Positions 10,200-19,298 of a DNA stretch of 64,000 bases are shown here, in pieces. The notes under the pieces were generated by a model. That model saw only the letters and a program-made list of their open reading frames with translations. It made no database searches and was not told the origin of the DNA. The stretch is taken from assembly GCF_001040945.1 (NCBI RefSeq), contig NZ_CP011930.1, positions 1,240,001 through 1,304,000 of the forward strand. The letters run 5' to 3'. This DNA is from Herbaspirillum seropedicae (lineage in GTDB: Bacteria > Pseudomonadota > Gammaproteobacteria > Burkholderiales > Burkholderiaceae_D). Within the stretch, counting starts at the first letter, position 1. Each line of letters starts with the position of its first letter. The translations under genes were made by a program, and so were the position numbers.

Positions 10200-10341
10200 G
10201 TTTATGACGTCGTCGTTACATCGTTGCGCCAGCACCGTCGCCGCCCGGTAATCCAGACTGATACGGCTTTTTGCGCAGATTTTGTAAGGCCAATGAAAAA
10301 ACGCATGGTTGCGGCATGTTGCAGTGCTCTAAGTGTATGAT

Positions 10342-10374
10342 TTCATTCGTTGAAAATTGTGTAGTAAAATTACA
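10342..10374 (+). promoter_or_regulatory. edd-eda promoter with consensus HexR box
   Basis: TGTAGTAAAATTACA at 10360-10374 matches the HexR consensus TGTARTWWWAYTACA at all 15 positions. It contains a plausible -10 hexamer TAAAAT (10365-10370), with a weak -35 TTCATT 17 bp upstream. The box match is seen in sequence; HexR binding is inferred. Confidence 0.75.
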
Positions 10375-10375
10375 T

Positions 10376-10389
10376 TGTTAACGCTAACA
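10376..10389 (+). promoter_or_regulatory. GntR/LacI-type operator palindrome at the edd start
   Basis: TGTTA-N4-TAACA is a perfect 5-bp-arm palindrome placed at the predicted transcription start, 2 bp after the HexR box and 11 bp before the edd start codon. Its arms equal those of the Escherichia coli GntR operator. Gluconate-responsive repression of edd is therefore plausible, in line with the gluconate/idonate genes at the left edge. Confidence 0.5.
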
Positions 10390-10400
10390 GGAACCCGACA

Positions 10401-12272
10401 ATGCCTCTCAACGCTACCTTAGCCAGCGTCACCCAACGCATCGCCGAACGTAGCCGTCCCTACCGGACCGCTTACCTCGAACGTCTGGAAGCGGCCCGCC
10501 GCAAGGGCGCACAGCGCGGCGCGCTGGCCTGCACCAACCTGGCCCACGGCTTCGCCGCCTTCCCCGCCAACGACAAGCTCAAGCTCAAGGAAGACAAGGC
10601 GCCTTCGCTGGCCATCGTCTCGGCCTACAACGACATGCTCTCGGCGCACCAGCCGTTCGAGCGCTTCCCCCAGATCATCAAGGACGCCGCCCGTGAAGCC
10701 GGTGCGGTGGCCCAGTTCGCCGGCGGCTCGCCGGCCATGTGCGATGGCGTCACCCAGGGCCAGGCCGGCATGGAACTGTCGCTGTTCTCGCGCGACGCCA
10801 TTGCCATGGCCACCGCCATCGCGCTGTCGCACAACATGTTCGACGCTGCGCTCTACCTGGGCGTGTGCGACAAGATCGTGCCGGGCCTGCTGATCGGCGC
10901 GCTGCACTTCGGCCACCTGCCGGCCGTGTTCGTGCCGGCAGGTCCCATGACCAGCGGCATGAGCAACAGCGACAAGGTCAAGATCCGCCAGCTCTACACT
11001 GCCGGCAAGATCGGCCGCGCCGAGCTGCTGGAAGCCGAATCCAAGTCCTACCACGGCGCTGGCACCTGCACCTTCTACGGCACCGCCAACAGCAACCAGA
11101 TGCTGATGGAAGCCATGGGCCTGCACCTGCCGGGCGCGGCCTTCATCACCCCCAATACCCCGCTGCGCGATGCGCTGACCGCAGCGGCCGCCAAGCAGGC
11201 CGCCAAGATCACCGACCTCGGTACGCAATACACCCCGGTGGGCCGCATGATCGACGAAAAGTCCATCGTCAACGCCATCGTCGCGCTGCACGCCACCGGC
11301 GGCTCCACCAACCACACCCTGCATCTGGTCGCCATCGCCAAGGCGGCCGGCATCGTGATCGACTGGGACGACTTCGACAAGCTCTCGGCCGTGGTGCCGC
11401 TGATCACCAAGATCTATCCCAACGGTACGGCTGACGTGAACCACTTCCATGCTGCCGGCGGCACCGGCTTCGTGCTGCGCGAGCTGATCGATGCCGGCCT
11501 CATGCATGACGACGTCACCACCATCCTCGGCCAGGGCCTGCGCCAGCACTGCAAGGAGCCGATGCTGGCCGCCGAGGGCGAGAATGGCCGCCCCGGCATC
11601 GTCACCTGGCACGACGCCCCCGCGCAGAGCGGCGACGAGGGCGTGCTCGGCACGGTGGCCAAGCCTTTCGCCGCCGACGGTGGCTTGAAGCTGCTGCAGG
11701 GCAACCTGGGCCGCGCCGTCATCAAGATCTCGGCAGTCAAGCCCGAGCATCGCGTGGTGGAAGCGCCCGCCGTGGTATTCCATTCGCAGGAGGCTTTCAT
11801 GGCCGCCTTCAAGGCTGGCCAGCTGGACCGCGACTTCGTCGCCGTAATCACCTTCCAGGGCCCGCGCGCCAACGGCATGCCCGAGCTGCATGCGCTCACG
11901 CCAGCGCTGGGCATCCTGCAGGACAAGGGCCGTCACGTAGCGCTGGTTACCGATGGCCGCATGTCGGGTGCATCGGGTAAAGTACCGGCAGCCATCCATG
12001 TCACACCGGAAGTGCTGGGTGGAGGTCCACTGGGCCGGGTGCGCGACGGCGACATCATCCGCCTCGATGCCGAGGCCGGTACGCTCGAAGCCAAGGTCGA
12101 CGCCACCGAATGGGCGGCACGCAGCCAGGACAGCAGCGACCTGTCGGGCAACCAGCATGGCATGGGCCGCGAATTGTTCAGCCTGTTCCGCAACGCGGTG
12201 GGAACCGCAGAAGAGGGCGGCGCCACCTTCGGCCTGCCGCCGATTTTTGAGAAAGAGAAAGTCACGGTATGA
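10401..12272 (+). CDS. edd: Phosphogluconate dehydratase
   Basis: 623 residues, slightly longer than the usual 600-610. It dehydrates 6-phosphogluconate to 2-keto-3-deoxy-6-phosphogluconate, the committed Entner-Doudoroff step. The family is the [4Fe-4S] IlvD/Edd dehydratases. Recognisable parts are [10 protein letters not shown] near residue 112, [16 protein letters not shown] near 217, [13 protein letters not shown] near 297, and the C-terminal [17 protein letters not shown]. The edd stop overlaps the start of eda by 4 bp (ATGA), so translation is coupled. The start is preceded by AGGAA. Control by HexR and possibly a GntR-type repressor is suggested by the upstream palindromes. Confidence 0.97.
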   Translation: MPLNATLASVTQRIAERSRPYRTAYLERLEAARRKGAQRGALACTNLAHGFAAFPANDKLKLKEDKAPSLAIVSAYNDMLSAHQPFERFPQIIKDAAREAGAVAQFAGGSPAMCDGVTQGQAGMELSLFSRDAIAMATAIALSHNMFDAALYLGVCDKIVPGLLIGALHFGHLPAVFVPAGPMTSGMSNSDKVKIRQLYTAGKIGRAELLEAESKSYHGAGTCTFYGTANSNQMLMEAMGLHLPGAAFITPNTPLRDALTAAAAKQAAKITDLGTQYTPVGRMIDEKSIVNAIVALHATGGSTNHTLHLVAIAKAAGIVIDWDDFDKLSAVVPLITKIYPNGTADVNHFHAAGGTGFVLRELIDAGLMHDDVTTILGQGLRQHCKEPMLAAEGENGRPGIVTWHDAPAQSGDEGVLGTVAKPFAADGGLKLLQGNLGRAVIKISAVKPEHRVVEAPAVVFHSQEAFMAAFKAGQLDRDFVAVITFQGPRANGMPELHALTPALGILQDKGRHVALVTDGRMSGASGKVPAAIHVTPEVLGGGPLGRVRDGDIIRLDAEAGTLEAKVDATEWAARSQDSSDLSGNQHGMGRELFSLFRNAVGTAEEGGATFGLPPIFEKEKVTV

Positions 12273-12898
12273 AGACCACACTGGAAATCATGCGCGCCTC
12301 GCCGGTCATCCCGGTGATCGCCATCGACAAGTTCGAACACGCCGTGCCGCTGGCGCGCGCCCTGGTCGCAGGCGGTATCCGCGTGCTGGAAATCACCCTG
12401 CGCACCGAACATGGCCTGCCGGCCATCCGTGCCATTGCCGAGTCGGTGCCGGACGCCATCGTCGGCGTGGGCACGCTGACCTCGCCCGAAGAGTTCACCG
12501 CTTCGCGTGATGCGGGCGCGGTCTTTGGCGTCTCGCCGGGCCTCACGCCCGCGCTGATCGAAGCCGCCAAGCGCAGCGGCCTGCCCTTGCTGCCGGGCGT
12601 GATGACGCCCTCCGAAGTGATGGCCGCGCGCGAAGCGGGTTTCCGTCAGTTGAAGCTGTTCCCGGCCGTGCCGGCCGGCGGCGTGGGCATGCTCAACGGC
12701 ATCGCCGGTCCCTTGGCCGACGTGTCCTTCTGCCCGACCGGCGGCATCACGCAAGAGACCGCGCCGCAGTTCCTCGCCTGCAAGAACGTGGTCTGCGTGG
12801 GCGGCTCCTGGCTGACCCCCAAGGCGGCCATCGAGGCGGGTGACTGGGACAAGATCACCGAGATTGCCAAGGCGGCCAGTGCGTTGAAGAAGGTTTGA
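12269..12898 (+). CDS. eda: 2-dehydro-3-deoxy-phosphogluconate aldolase
   Basis: 209 residues, typical KDPG aldolase. It cleaves 2-keto-3-deoxy-6-phosphogluconate to pyruvate and glyceraldehyde-3-phosphate. The Schiff-base lysine is in FRQLKLFPA near residue 130 and the catalytic Glu in [10 protein letters not shown] near 45; [13 protein letters not shown] binds the phosphate. It overlaps edd by 4 bp, forming a two-gene Entner-Doudoroff operon. About 160 bp downstream, after a REP-like repeat, lies a bidirectional terminator. Confidence 0.96.
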   Translation: MKTTLEIMRASPVIPVIAIDKFEHAVPLARALVAGGIRVLEITLRTEHGLPAIRAIAESVPDAIVGVGTLTSPEEFTASRDAGAVFGVSPGLTPALIEAAKRSGLPLLPGVMTPSEVMAAREAGFRQLKLFPAVPAGGVGMLNGIAGPLADVSFCPTGGITQETAPQFLACKNVVCVGGSWLTPKAAIEAGDWDKITEIAKAASALKKV

Positions 12899-12958
12899 CG
12901 GCTGCCTGACGACTGCTTAACGGTTGCGTAACGGTTAATTACGCAGATGCAATGACTA

Positions 12959-13041
12959 CCGTTCGCACTGAGTAGCGGCATCGCCGCGTATCGAAGGCGC
13001 GCTTTCGATACGCTGCTTGCGCGGCGACTCAATCCGAACGG
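12959..13041. repeat. REP-like palindromic repeat pair (copy A)
   Basis: Two inverted units face each other (12959-12997 and 13003-13041). Each reads CCGTTCGNNNTGAGT, then a GC-rich segment, then CGTATCGAA. In the left unit the GC-rich segment is a small hairpin (GCGGC-ATC-GCCGC). The same unit occurs at 22.4-22.6 kb and 48.8 kb. All copies are intergenic. Confidence 0.75.
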
Positions 13042-13060
13042 GCGGTGGATGCAGAAAAGA

Positions 13061-13096
13061 AAAGGGCGGTACCGAATCATCGGTACCGCCCTTTTT
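13061..13096. terminator. Bidirectional Rho-independent terminator
   Basis: AAAGGGCGGTACCG pairs perfectly with CGGTACCGCCCTTT around a 6-nt loop, with A-run before and T-run after. It separates edd-eda from the convergent lgt. Confidence 0.92.
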
Positions 13097-13112
13097 CATG
13101 CGCAAGACGGGA

Positions 13113-13949
13113 TTACTTCTTGCCCGCCAAGGCTGGTTCCGCAGGCGCCTGCGCCTGCTGCCTGAGCCTGTAGGCCAGCACCAGCAAGATGATCCCCAGC
13201 ACGATCATCGGCACCGACAGCATCTGCCCGGCCGAGATGGTGATGCCGCCGAAGTGCACCTCATAGTCCGGCACGCGGAAATACTCGGTGAAGAAGCGCG
13301 CGCAGCCATACAGCAGCGAGAACATGCCCGCCACCGCCATGCGCGGCCGGGAGTGGCGCGAGAAGATCCACAGGATGATGAACAGCAGGATGCCATCGAC
13401 CAGCATCTGGTAGATGGGCGAGGGATGGCGCGGGATGTTGTCCACATTGGGCCAGATCATGGCCCAGGGCAGCGAGGGATCGGCAGGACGGCCCGGCAGT
13501 TCGGCATTGATGAAATTGCCCAGGCGGCCCGCGGCGTAGCCCAGCGGCACCATCGGGGCGATGAAATCCATGATGTCCATCAGGTTGCGACCACGCTTGC
13601 GGCCCCACAGGTACATCGCCAGCATCACGCCCAGGAAGCCGCCGTGGAAGGACATGCCACCCTTCCAGACCGCGATCATGTCGGCCGGATGGGCAAAGTA
13701 ATAGGCCGGGTTGTAGAACAGGATCTCGCCCAGCCGCCCGCCCAGCACCACTCCGAGCACGCCATAGAAGAGCATGTCGTCCAGGTCTTCCTTCTTCCAG
13801 CCGACGGCGGCGATGTGCGGTTGCTTGATGCGCAGGCGGCCCAGCGCGATGAATTGGGCGAAGGCCAGCAGGTACATCAGGCCATACCAGTGGACGGCCA
13901 GTGGCCCGATGTGGACGGCGATCGGGTCGGGCATGGGGTGGACGAGCAT
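13113..13949 (-). CDS. lgt: Prolipoprotein diacylglyceryl transferase
   Basis: 278 residues from the ATG at 13949, chosen because [27 protein letters not shown] is the usual Lgt beginning; an in-frame start 22 codons upstream adds a non-hydrophobic tail. This inner-membrane enzyme moves diacylglycerol from phosphatidylglycerol to the lipobox Cys of prolipoproteins. There are about seven hydrophobic segments. The signature [19 protein letters not shown] and the motif [13 protein letters not shown] are present. It is transcribed alone between the eda terminator and a LysR gene 94 bp upstream in the same direction. Confidence 0.96.
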   Translation of the reverse strand: MLVHPMPDPIAVHIGPLAVHWYGLMYLLAFAQFIALGRLRIKQPHIAAVGWKKEDLDDMLFYGVLGVVLGGRLGEILFYNPAYYFAHPADMIAVWKGGMSFHGGFLGVMLAMYLWGRKRGRNLMDIMDFIAPMVPLGYAAGRLGNFINAELPGRPADPSLPWAMIWPNVDNIPRHPSPIYQMLVDGILLFIILWIFSRHSRPRMAVAGMFSLLYGCARFFTEYFRVPDYEVHFGGITISAGQMLSVPMIVLGIILLVLAYRLRQQAQAPAEPALAGKK

Positions 13950-14043
13950 GAGTTTGATCTTTCTGTTGTTGGGCGGGACGGCGATTGGAACGCGGTGGGC
14001 AGCGCAAGTTCGCACAGGGCTTCCCGGCGCGCGGGAGGAGCGC

Positions 14044-14946
14044 TCAGGCCGGCTCGTCCAGCAGTTCCAGCAGCGCCCGCAGGACGCTGGAGGGACTGTC
14101 GCGCCGCCAGGCCAGGCTGGTCTGGATGGCCGGGGCCGGGTCGCTCAGCCGTCGGTAGTCCACACCCGGGCGTTTCAGGTTCGACACGGATTGTGGCACA
14201 AGCGCCATTCCCATGCCAGCCGACACCAGACCGACGATGGTCTGCATCTGGATGGCTTCCTGGCCGATATGGGGCGTCACCCCGGCATCGCGGAAGCACG
14301 ACAGGATGGTGTCATGGAAGGCCGGCGCGATGCGGCGCGGGAAGATGATCAGCGGCAGCTCGCGCAGGCTCTTGAGTGACACCGGTCCGCGCTTCCTGAC
14401 CGCGCCCTCGGGCAGCGCTGCAATCAGCGGTTCGGACAGCACCGGCCGCACCTCCAGCAGGGCGGCCGCCTTTTCGGGCAGCGGCGGCAGCAGCAGGCCG
14501 GCGTCGATCTTGCCTTGCAGGAGGTCTTCCAGCTGGACGTCGGTGGTGGCTTCGCGCAGTTCGATCTGCACTTGCGGGTAGTGGGCGCGGAAACGCTGCA
14601 GCAGCGGCGGCAGGATGCTGTAGTCGGCGCTGGAGATGAAGGACAGGGACAACAGCCCCGACGCCCCGCTGGCGGCGCGCCGCACCAGGTCGGGCAGGGC
14701 GGCGGCCTGCTGCAGCAGGCGCTGGGCTTCCGGCAGCAGGGCTGCGCCCGCCGCGGTCAGCGCCACGCTGCGCTTGGTGCGCTGGAACAGCGGCGTGCCC
14801 AGCAGTTCTTCCAGCGCAGCGATGGTCTGCGACAGCGGTGGCTGGGTCATGTGCAGGCGGGCGGCGGCGCGGCCGAAGTGCATCTCTTCGGCGACGGCGG
14901 CAAAGTAGCGCAGCTGGCGCAGTTCCAGGCGGGGCAGGTCGGACAT
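14044..14946 (-). CDS. LysR-family transcriptional regulator
   Basis: 300 residues from the ATG at 14946; the longer in-frame start at 15009 runs through operator-like sequence and was rejected. The N-terminal winged helix-turn-helix ([32 protein letters not shown]) is followed by a two-lobed effector domain. The N-terminus MHFGRAA...TQPPLSQTI resembles the BenM/CatM-like branch that responds to aromatic or small acids. It is divergent from the cytochrome c gene 230 bp away. A TGATATC-N7-GATATCA dyad stands between them and is probably its autoregulatory site. Target genes are unknown. Confidence 0.88.
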   Translation of the reverse strand: MSDLPRLELRQLRYFAAVAEEMHFGRAAARLHMTQPPLSQTIAALEELLGTPLFQRTKRSVALTAAGAALLPEAQRLLQQAAALPDLVRRAASGASGLLSLSFISSADYSILPPLLQRFRAHYPQVQIELREATTDVQLEDLLQGKIDAGLLLPPLPEKAAALLEVRPVLSEPLIAALPEGAVRKRGPVSLKSLRELPLIIFPRRIAPAFHDTILSCFRDAGVTPHIGQEAIQMQTIVGLVSAGMGMALVPQSVSNLKRPGVDYRRLSDPAPAIQTSLAWRRDSPSSVLRALLELLDEPA

Positions 14947-14949
14947 GGC

Positions 14950-15001
14950 TGATATCGGATCCGAATCAATCGGGCCCTCATGATATCCCCGCGCGATATC
15001 A
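14950..15001. promoter_or_regulatory. LysR-type operator, TGATATC repeats
   Basis: TGATATC-N7-GATATCA at 14981-15001 is a perfect inverted repeat. A further TGATATC half-site lies 31 bp away at 14950. One dyad plus a helically phased extra half-site is the usual LysR recognition/activation layout. It sits immediately upstream of the LysR start codon. Confidence 0.55.
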
Positions 15002-15176
15002 AGCGACAAGCCGCCGCGCTGGGGGGACGATCGCGCAGGAGATTTGATCTATGACAGATATACGTCCGGGCAGATAGTGGCGGTCCGGGGAAGCCGGGTA
15101 GAATAGCCCCGCCTGCGAAAGCGGCGGCTAGACCCTTGCCGCAGGCCCGTCGTTCACCGCTAGCTGAGGAGCCTCC

Positions 15177-15491
15177 ATGAAATACCTGTTGTTGATCGCC
15201 ACCCTGGTGGCCGGTTCGGCCATTTCCGCCGAAGCCATGGCCAATGCCCAACTGGCCAAGTCCAAGAATTGCATGGCTTGCCACTCGGTGGACGCCAAGA
15301 TCGTCGGTCCCGCCTTCAAGGAAGTGGCCAAGAAATACGCCGGCCAGAAGGATGCCGAAGCCAAGCTGACCCAGAAGGTGCTCAACGGCGGCGGCGGCGT
15401 CTGGGGCGCAGTGCCGATGCCGGCCAACAAGGGCCAGGTCAGCGAGGCCGAAGCGCGTGAGCTGGTGAAGTGGGTGTTGACGCTGAAGTAA
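15177..15491 (+). CDS. Small periplasmic cytochrome c (c551/c552 type)
   Basis: 104 residues. A cleavable signal peptide (MKYLLLIATLVAGSAISAEAMA) exports it to the periplasm. The mature part of about 80 residues has one haem site, CMACH, near residue 32, and a likely axial Met in VPMPANK near residue 81. That is the normal build of a monohaem c551/c552 electron carrier. It is monocistronic and ends in a perfect palindromic terminator. The divergent LysR gene may or may not control it. The redox partner cannot be told from sequence. Confidence 0.92.
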   Translation: MKYLLLIATLVAGSAISAEAMANAQLAKSKNCMACHSVDAKIVGPAFKEVAKKYAGQKDAEAKLTQKVLNGGGGVWGAVPMPANKGQVSEAEARELVKWVLTLK

Positions 15492-15516
15492 GTGATCGGC
15501 GCTGTGAGGTAAGACG

Positions 15517-15543
15517 AAAAGGAGACCTAGGTCTCCTTTTTTT
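15517..15543. terminator. Bidirectional terminator, perfect palindrome
   Basis: A perfect 24-bp palindrome built on AAAAGGAGAC with a central CTAG, followed by extra Ts. It serves the cytochrome gene and probably the convergent transketolase operon. Confidence 0.85.
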
Positions 15544-15554
15544 GTGCACAGAGC

Positions 15555-16559
15555 TTACTTCAACCACTCCTTGATCCGCCTTCCCAACACCTCGCAACTG
15601 ATCCCATAACGATCATGCAAGGTCGGCAGCGCGCCGGCGTCCAGGAAGGCGTCCGGCAGGCCGGCCAGCTGGAAGCCGGCCGGCTGCACGCGGTGGCGCA
15701 TCAGCGTGGTGGCGACGATCTCGCCCAGGCCGCCGACCACCGAATGGTTCTCGGCCACCACCACCAGACGGTTCTTCTTCTTGACCTGCGCCACTACCGT
15801 GGCTTCGTCGAAGGGCTTGATGGTCGGGCAGTGCAGCACGGCCACGCTCACCTTGTCGGCTTCCAGCGCCTTGGCCACTTCCAGCGCGCGCATGGTCATG
15901 AAGCCGCTGGAGATGATCAGCACATCATTGCCGTCGCGGATTTCCTTGGCGCGACCCAGCTCGAACCGGTAGTCGTATTCATCCAGCACCAGCGGCACAT
16001 TGCCGCGCGCCAGGCGCATGTAGACCGGACCCTGGTGCGCGGCGATCTGCGGCACGGCCTGTTCCAGGTCCAGCGCATCGCAGGGGTCGACGATGGTCAT
16101 GCCGGGGATGGCGCGCATCATCGCCAGGTCTTCGGTGGCCTGGTGGCTGGGGCCGTAGCCGGTGGTCAGGCCCGGCAGGGCGCAGCAGATCTTCACGTTC
16201 AGGTTTTCTTCGGCAATCACCTGGTGGATGAAGTCATAGGCGCGCCGGGTGGCGAAGACCGCATAGGTGGTGGCGAAAGGCACCAGCCCTTCCTTGGCCA
16301 TGCCGCCGGCGGCGGCCATGAGCAACTGTTCGGCCATGCCCATCTGGAAGAAGCGCTCGGGATAGGCCTTCTGGAACAGGTGCAGGTCGGTGTACTTGGC
16401 CAGGTCGGCGGTCAGGCCGACGATCTCGGGACGGTCGGCGGCATAGTCCACCAGCGCCTTGCCGAACGGGGCCGCCTGCACGCGCTGCCCCTCGGCGGCG
16501 ATGGAGGCGATCATGGCCGAGGTGGTCAGGCGCGGTTTCTTGTCTGCGACGGTGTTCAT
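15555..16559 (-). CDS. Transketolase-like protein, C-terminal (pyrimidine-binding) subunit
   Basis: 334 residues from the ATG at 16559, which overlaps the stop of the preceding subunit by 4 bp (ATGA). It holds the pyrimidine and C-terminal domains of a split transketolase. The catalytic Glu lies in FQMGMAEQLLMAAAGG near residue 81, and HQATEDLAMMRAIPGM near 145 is a conserved interface. The partner subunit is encoded directly upstream and both are needed for activity. Split transketolases of this type usually act in specialised catabolic pathways rather than in the core pentose phosphate route. With the TRAP transporter and SDR upstream, a ketose or sugar-acid substrate is likely, but it cannot be named. 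Confidence 0.88.
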   Translation of the reverse strand: MNTVADKKPRLTTSAMIASIAAEGQRVQAAPFGKALVDYAADRPEIVGLTADLAKYTDLHLFQKAYPERFFQMGMAEQLLMAAAGGMAKEGLVPFATTYAVFATRRAYDFIHQVIAEENLNVKICCALPGLTTGYGPSHQATEDLAMMRAIPGMTIVDPCDALDLEQAVPQIAAHQGPVYMRLARGNVPLVLDEYDYRFELGRAKEIRDGNDVLIISSGFMTMRALEVAKALEADKVSVAVLHCPTIKPFDEATVVAQVKKKNRLVVVAENHSVVGGLGEIVATTLMRHRVQPAGFQLAGLPDAFLDAGALPTLHDRYGISCEVLGRRIKEWLK

Positions 16560-17401
16560 GCTTGGCTTCCTTGTTGATAAGACTGGTCGAGGATGGACAG
16601 CGCCTGCTGCCATTCGGGCGGATCGACACGGATGAAGTGGTTCTTCTCGCGCTGCTCCAGGAAAGGCACCCCCTTGCCCATCAGGGTGTCGAACAGGATC
16701 ACGCGCGGCTTGGCGTCCTTCAGGTTGCGGGCGTTGTCGAAGGCCTGCACTACGGCGGCCAGGTCGTTGCCATCGACGCGCTGCACATACCAGCCAAAGG
16801 CCGCCCATTTGTCGGCCAGCGGCTCGAAGCCCATGATCTTGCCGGAGGGGCCATCGGCCTGCTGGTTGTTGATATCGACCAGGCAGATCAGATTGCCCAG
16901 CTGGTGATGCGCCGCGCCCATGGCGGCTTCCCAGGTCGAGCCTTCATCCAGCTCGCCATCGGACATGGAGTTGTACACAAAGGCCGGGTTGTTGTTGTAA
17001 CGCAGGCCCAGCGCCATGCCCACGCCGATGGCCAGGCCCTGGCCCAGCGAGCCGCCGGAGATTTCCATGCCCGGCGTATAGGTGGCCATGCCCGACATGG
17101 GCAGGCGGCTGTCATCGCTGCCATAGGAGTCCAGCTCTTCGTCGGGGACGATGCCGGCTTCGATCAGCGCGGCATACAAGGCGATGGCGTAGTGGCCGTG
17201 CGAGAGCAGGAAGCGGTCGCGGCCGCTCCACTGCGGGTCGTCCGGGCGCAGGCTCATGGCGTGCTTGTAGGCCACGGCCAGCACGTCGGCCCAGCCCAGC
17301 GCCTGGCCGATGTAGCCCTGGCCCTGGACCTCGCCCATGCGCACGGCATTGCGGCGGATGCGGTATGCGCTGGCGCGCAGGTTTGCCAAATTGTCAGACA
17401 T
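16556..17401 (-). CDS. Transketolase-like protein, N-terminal (thiamine-diphosphate) subunit
   Basis: 281 residues, the TPP-binding half of a split transketolase. The thiamine motif reads SDGELDEGSTWEAAM, ending in DINN, near residues 146-178. The first residue of the usual GDG is Ser here. GHYAIALYAAL and GSLGQGLAIGVGMA are the typical neighbouring motifs. Its stop overlaps the start of the C-terminal subunit. It lies 40 bp after the TRAP permease gene, in the same operon. No sugar kinase is present in this operon, unlike the apulose-type pathway where split transketolases have been described. Confidence 0.88.
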   Translation of the reverse strand: MSDNLANLRASAYRIRRNAVRMGEVQGQGYIGQALGWADVLAVAYKHAMSLRPDDPQWSGRDRFLLSHGHYAIALYAALIEAGIVPDEELDSYGSDDSRLPMSGMATYTPGMEISGGSLGQGLAIGVGMALGLRYNNNPAFVYNSMSDGELDEGSTWEAAMGAAHHQLGNLICLVDINNQQADGPSGKIMGFEPLADKWAAFGWYVQRVDGNDLAAVVQAFDNARNLKDAKPRVILFDTLMGKGVPFLEQREKNHFIRVDPPEWQQALSILDQSYQQGSQA

Positions 17402-17441
17402 TGCGAATCCTTGCTTGTGGATGAGTGTGTTCGGAAAAAGA

Positions 17442-19298
17442 TCAGAGGAAACCGATAGAGAACCAAGGCACGAAGGCCACGATCAGCAGGCCCACCACCA
17501 GCGCACCCAGGTAAGGCCAGATGCGCTTGACCGCCACGTCCGGATGCACGCGGCCGATGGTGCAGGCGGCGTAGTAGCCCAGACCGAAGGGCGGCGCGAA
17601 CAGGCCCACGCCCATGGAAAGGATGATGACCATCGCGTAATGCACCTCATGCACGCCAATGGCCTTGGCCACCGGGAAGAGCAGCGGCGCGAACAGCACC
17701 ATGGCGGGGATACCCTCCAGCACGCTGCCCAGCACGATGAAGGCCGCGATGGACACCAGCAGGAAACCATACTTGCCGCCCGGCACGCTGGTCATGGCTT
17801 CGGCCAGCGCATGCGAGAAGCCCGACTGCGTCAGCGCCCACGACATGCCGGTGGCCGTGCCGATGATGAAGAGGATCGCGCCCGACAGGGCTGCGGTATC
17901 GACCAGCATCGGATAGAGCCGCTTCCAGTCGAACTTGCGGTAGACCAGCAGACCCGCCACCACCGAATAGGCGATGCCGATGGTGGAGACTTCGGTGGCG
18001 GTGGCGACGCCTTCGACCACCGCTGTGCGGATCAGGATGGGCAGCAGCAGCGCCGGCAGGGCGATGATGAGCGTACGCAGCACCACGCGGCCCGGGGCGC
18101 GCTGGATGCCTTCCATGATCTCGGCGCTGCGCCAGCGCGCCAGGATCGCCAGCAGCACGGCCAGCACGATGCCCGGCATGATGCCGCCGGTGAAGAGCGC
18201 CGCAATCGACACGCCCGCCACCGACCCGATGGTGATCAACACCAGCGAGGGCGGAATGGTCTCGGCCATGGCGCCGGAAGCGGCCAGCAGCGAAATGAGC
18301 TCCCCCTCGTGATTGCCACGGCGCTTCATCTCCGGCAGCAGCACCGGCGCCACGGCCGCCATGTCGGCGGTCTTGGCGCCGGAGATGCCCGACACCAGCA
18401 GCATCGCGCCCAGCAACACATAGTTGAGGCCACCGCGCACATGGCCCAGGAGCGAGGCCAGGAAGTCCACCATGGCCTTGGCCATGCCGGTCATCTCCAC
18501 CAGATGGCCCAGCAGGATGAACAGCGGCACCGCCAGCAGGATCAGCGAAGACATGCCTTCATCGAAACGTCCGGCCACCACCGCCAGCGGGCTGGTGGTC
18601 ACGGTCAGCATGAAGGCCACTGTCGCCAGGCCAAAGCAAAAGGCGATGGGAATGCCCAGCAGCACCGACACCGCCAGCACCAGGCCGAAGAACACCACCA
18701 GGTTCCAGTTGCCGATGGCCTGCAGCCAAGCCGCGCCGAGGTACATCGCCCCGGCCACCACCGCCAGCAGGGCCAGCACGCCGACCAGGTCCACCAGCTT
18801 CTGGCGCGAGATGCGCAGCAGTGAGAGGGCGATCATCAGCGCCGCACCGACAGCCACGGCGGCGGCGCGTACGGTATTGGGCCAGCCCAGGGCAGGGGTC
18901 TGCACGAACATTTCGTCTTCGGCGTATTCCCACATCGGATGCATCAGGATCAGCAGCATCACGCACGGTGCGATGATGGCCAGGGCTTCGGCCCACGCCT
19001 TGCCGCGTTCGCTCATGAAGCCCACCAGCACCGTGGTGCGCATGTGGGTACCGCGGCGCAGGGCCACGGCGGCGCCGAGATTGGCCAGCCAGAGGAAGAG
19101 GATGGAGGCCAGTTCATCGGCCCAGGGGATGGGGTTGTTGAAGATGAAGCGCATGATCACGCCCGCCAGCAGCACCGCTACCTCGCCCACCACCAGCGCC
19201 GCGGCGGGGATCTCGATGGCCAGGCCCAGCCAGTGTTCCAGGCGCGCAGCCAGCGAGCGCTCATCCGCCACCGGCTGCTCCAGCGACAGGGCGCTCAT
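17442..19298 (-). CDS. TRAP transporter fused permease (DctQ-DctM)
   Basis: 618 residues. The first ~170 residues form a DctQ-type small subunit with four membrane helices (including NNPIPWADELASILFLWL). The remaining ~430 residues form the DctM large permease with about 12 helices; VPLFILLGHLVEMTGMAK is a DctM landmark. Fusion of the two subunits is a known TRAP architecture. The protein imports a carboxylated compound using an ion gradient, supplied by the periplasmic DctP subunit encoded upstream with a 4-bp overlap. Downstream is the split transketolase. Confidence 0.93.
   Translation of the reverse strand: MSALSLEQPVADERSLAARLEHWLGLAIEIPAAALVVGEVAVLLAGVIMRFIFNNPIPWADELASILFLWLANLGAAVALRRGTHMRTTVLVGFMSERGKAWAEALAIIAPCVMLLILMHPMWEYAEDEMFVQTPALGWPNTVRAAAVAVGAALMIALSLLRISRQKLVDLVGVLALLAVVAGAMYLGAAWLQAIGNWNLVVFFGLVLAVSVLLGIPIAFCFGLATVAFMLTVTTSPLAVVAGRFDEGMSSLILLAVPLFILLGHLVEMTGMAKAMVDFLASLLGHVRGGLNYVLLGAMLLVSGISGAKTADMAAVAPVLLPEMKRRGNHEGELISLLAASGAMAETIPPSLVLITIGSVAGVSIAALFTGGIMPGIVLAVLLAILARWRSAEIMEGIQRAPGRVVLRTLIIALPALLLPILIRTAVVEGVATATEVSTIGIAYSVVAGLLVYRKFDWKRLYPMLVDTAALSGAILFIIGTATGMSWALTQSGFSHALAEAMTSVPGGKYGFLLVSIAAFIVLGSVLEGIPAMVLFAPLLFPVAKAIGVHEVHYAMVIILSMGVGLFAPPFGLGYYAACTIGRVHPDVAVKRIWPYLGALVVGLLIVAFVPWFSIGFL

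Noticed and set aside
10419..12281. Long minus-strand open frame across edd (about 620 codons)
   Set aside because: It is the antisense shadow of a well-supported gene; its composition is His/Gln/Gly-rich as expected from reversed GC-rich codons.
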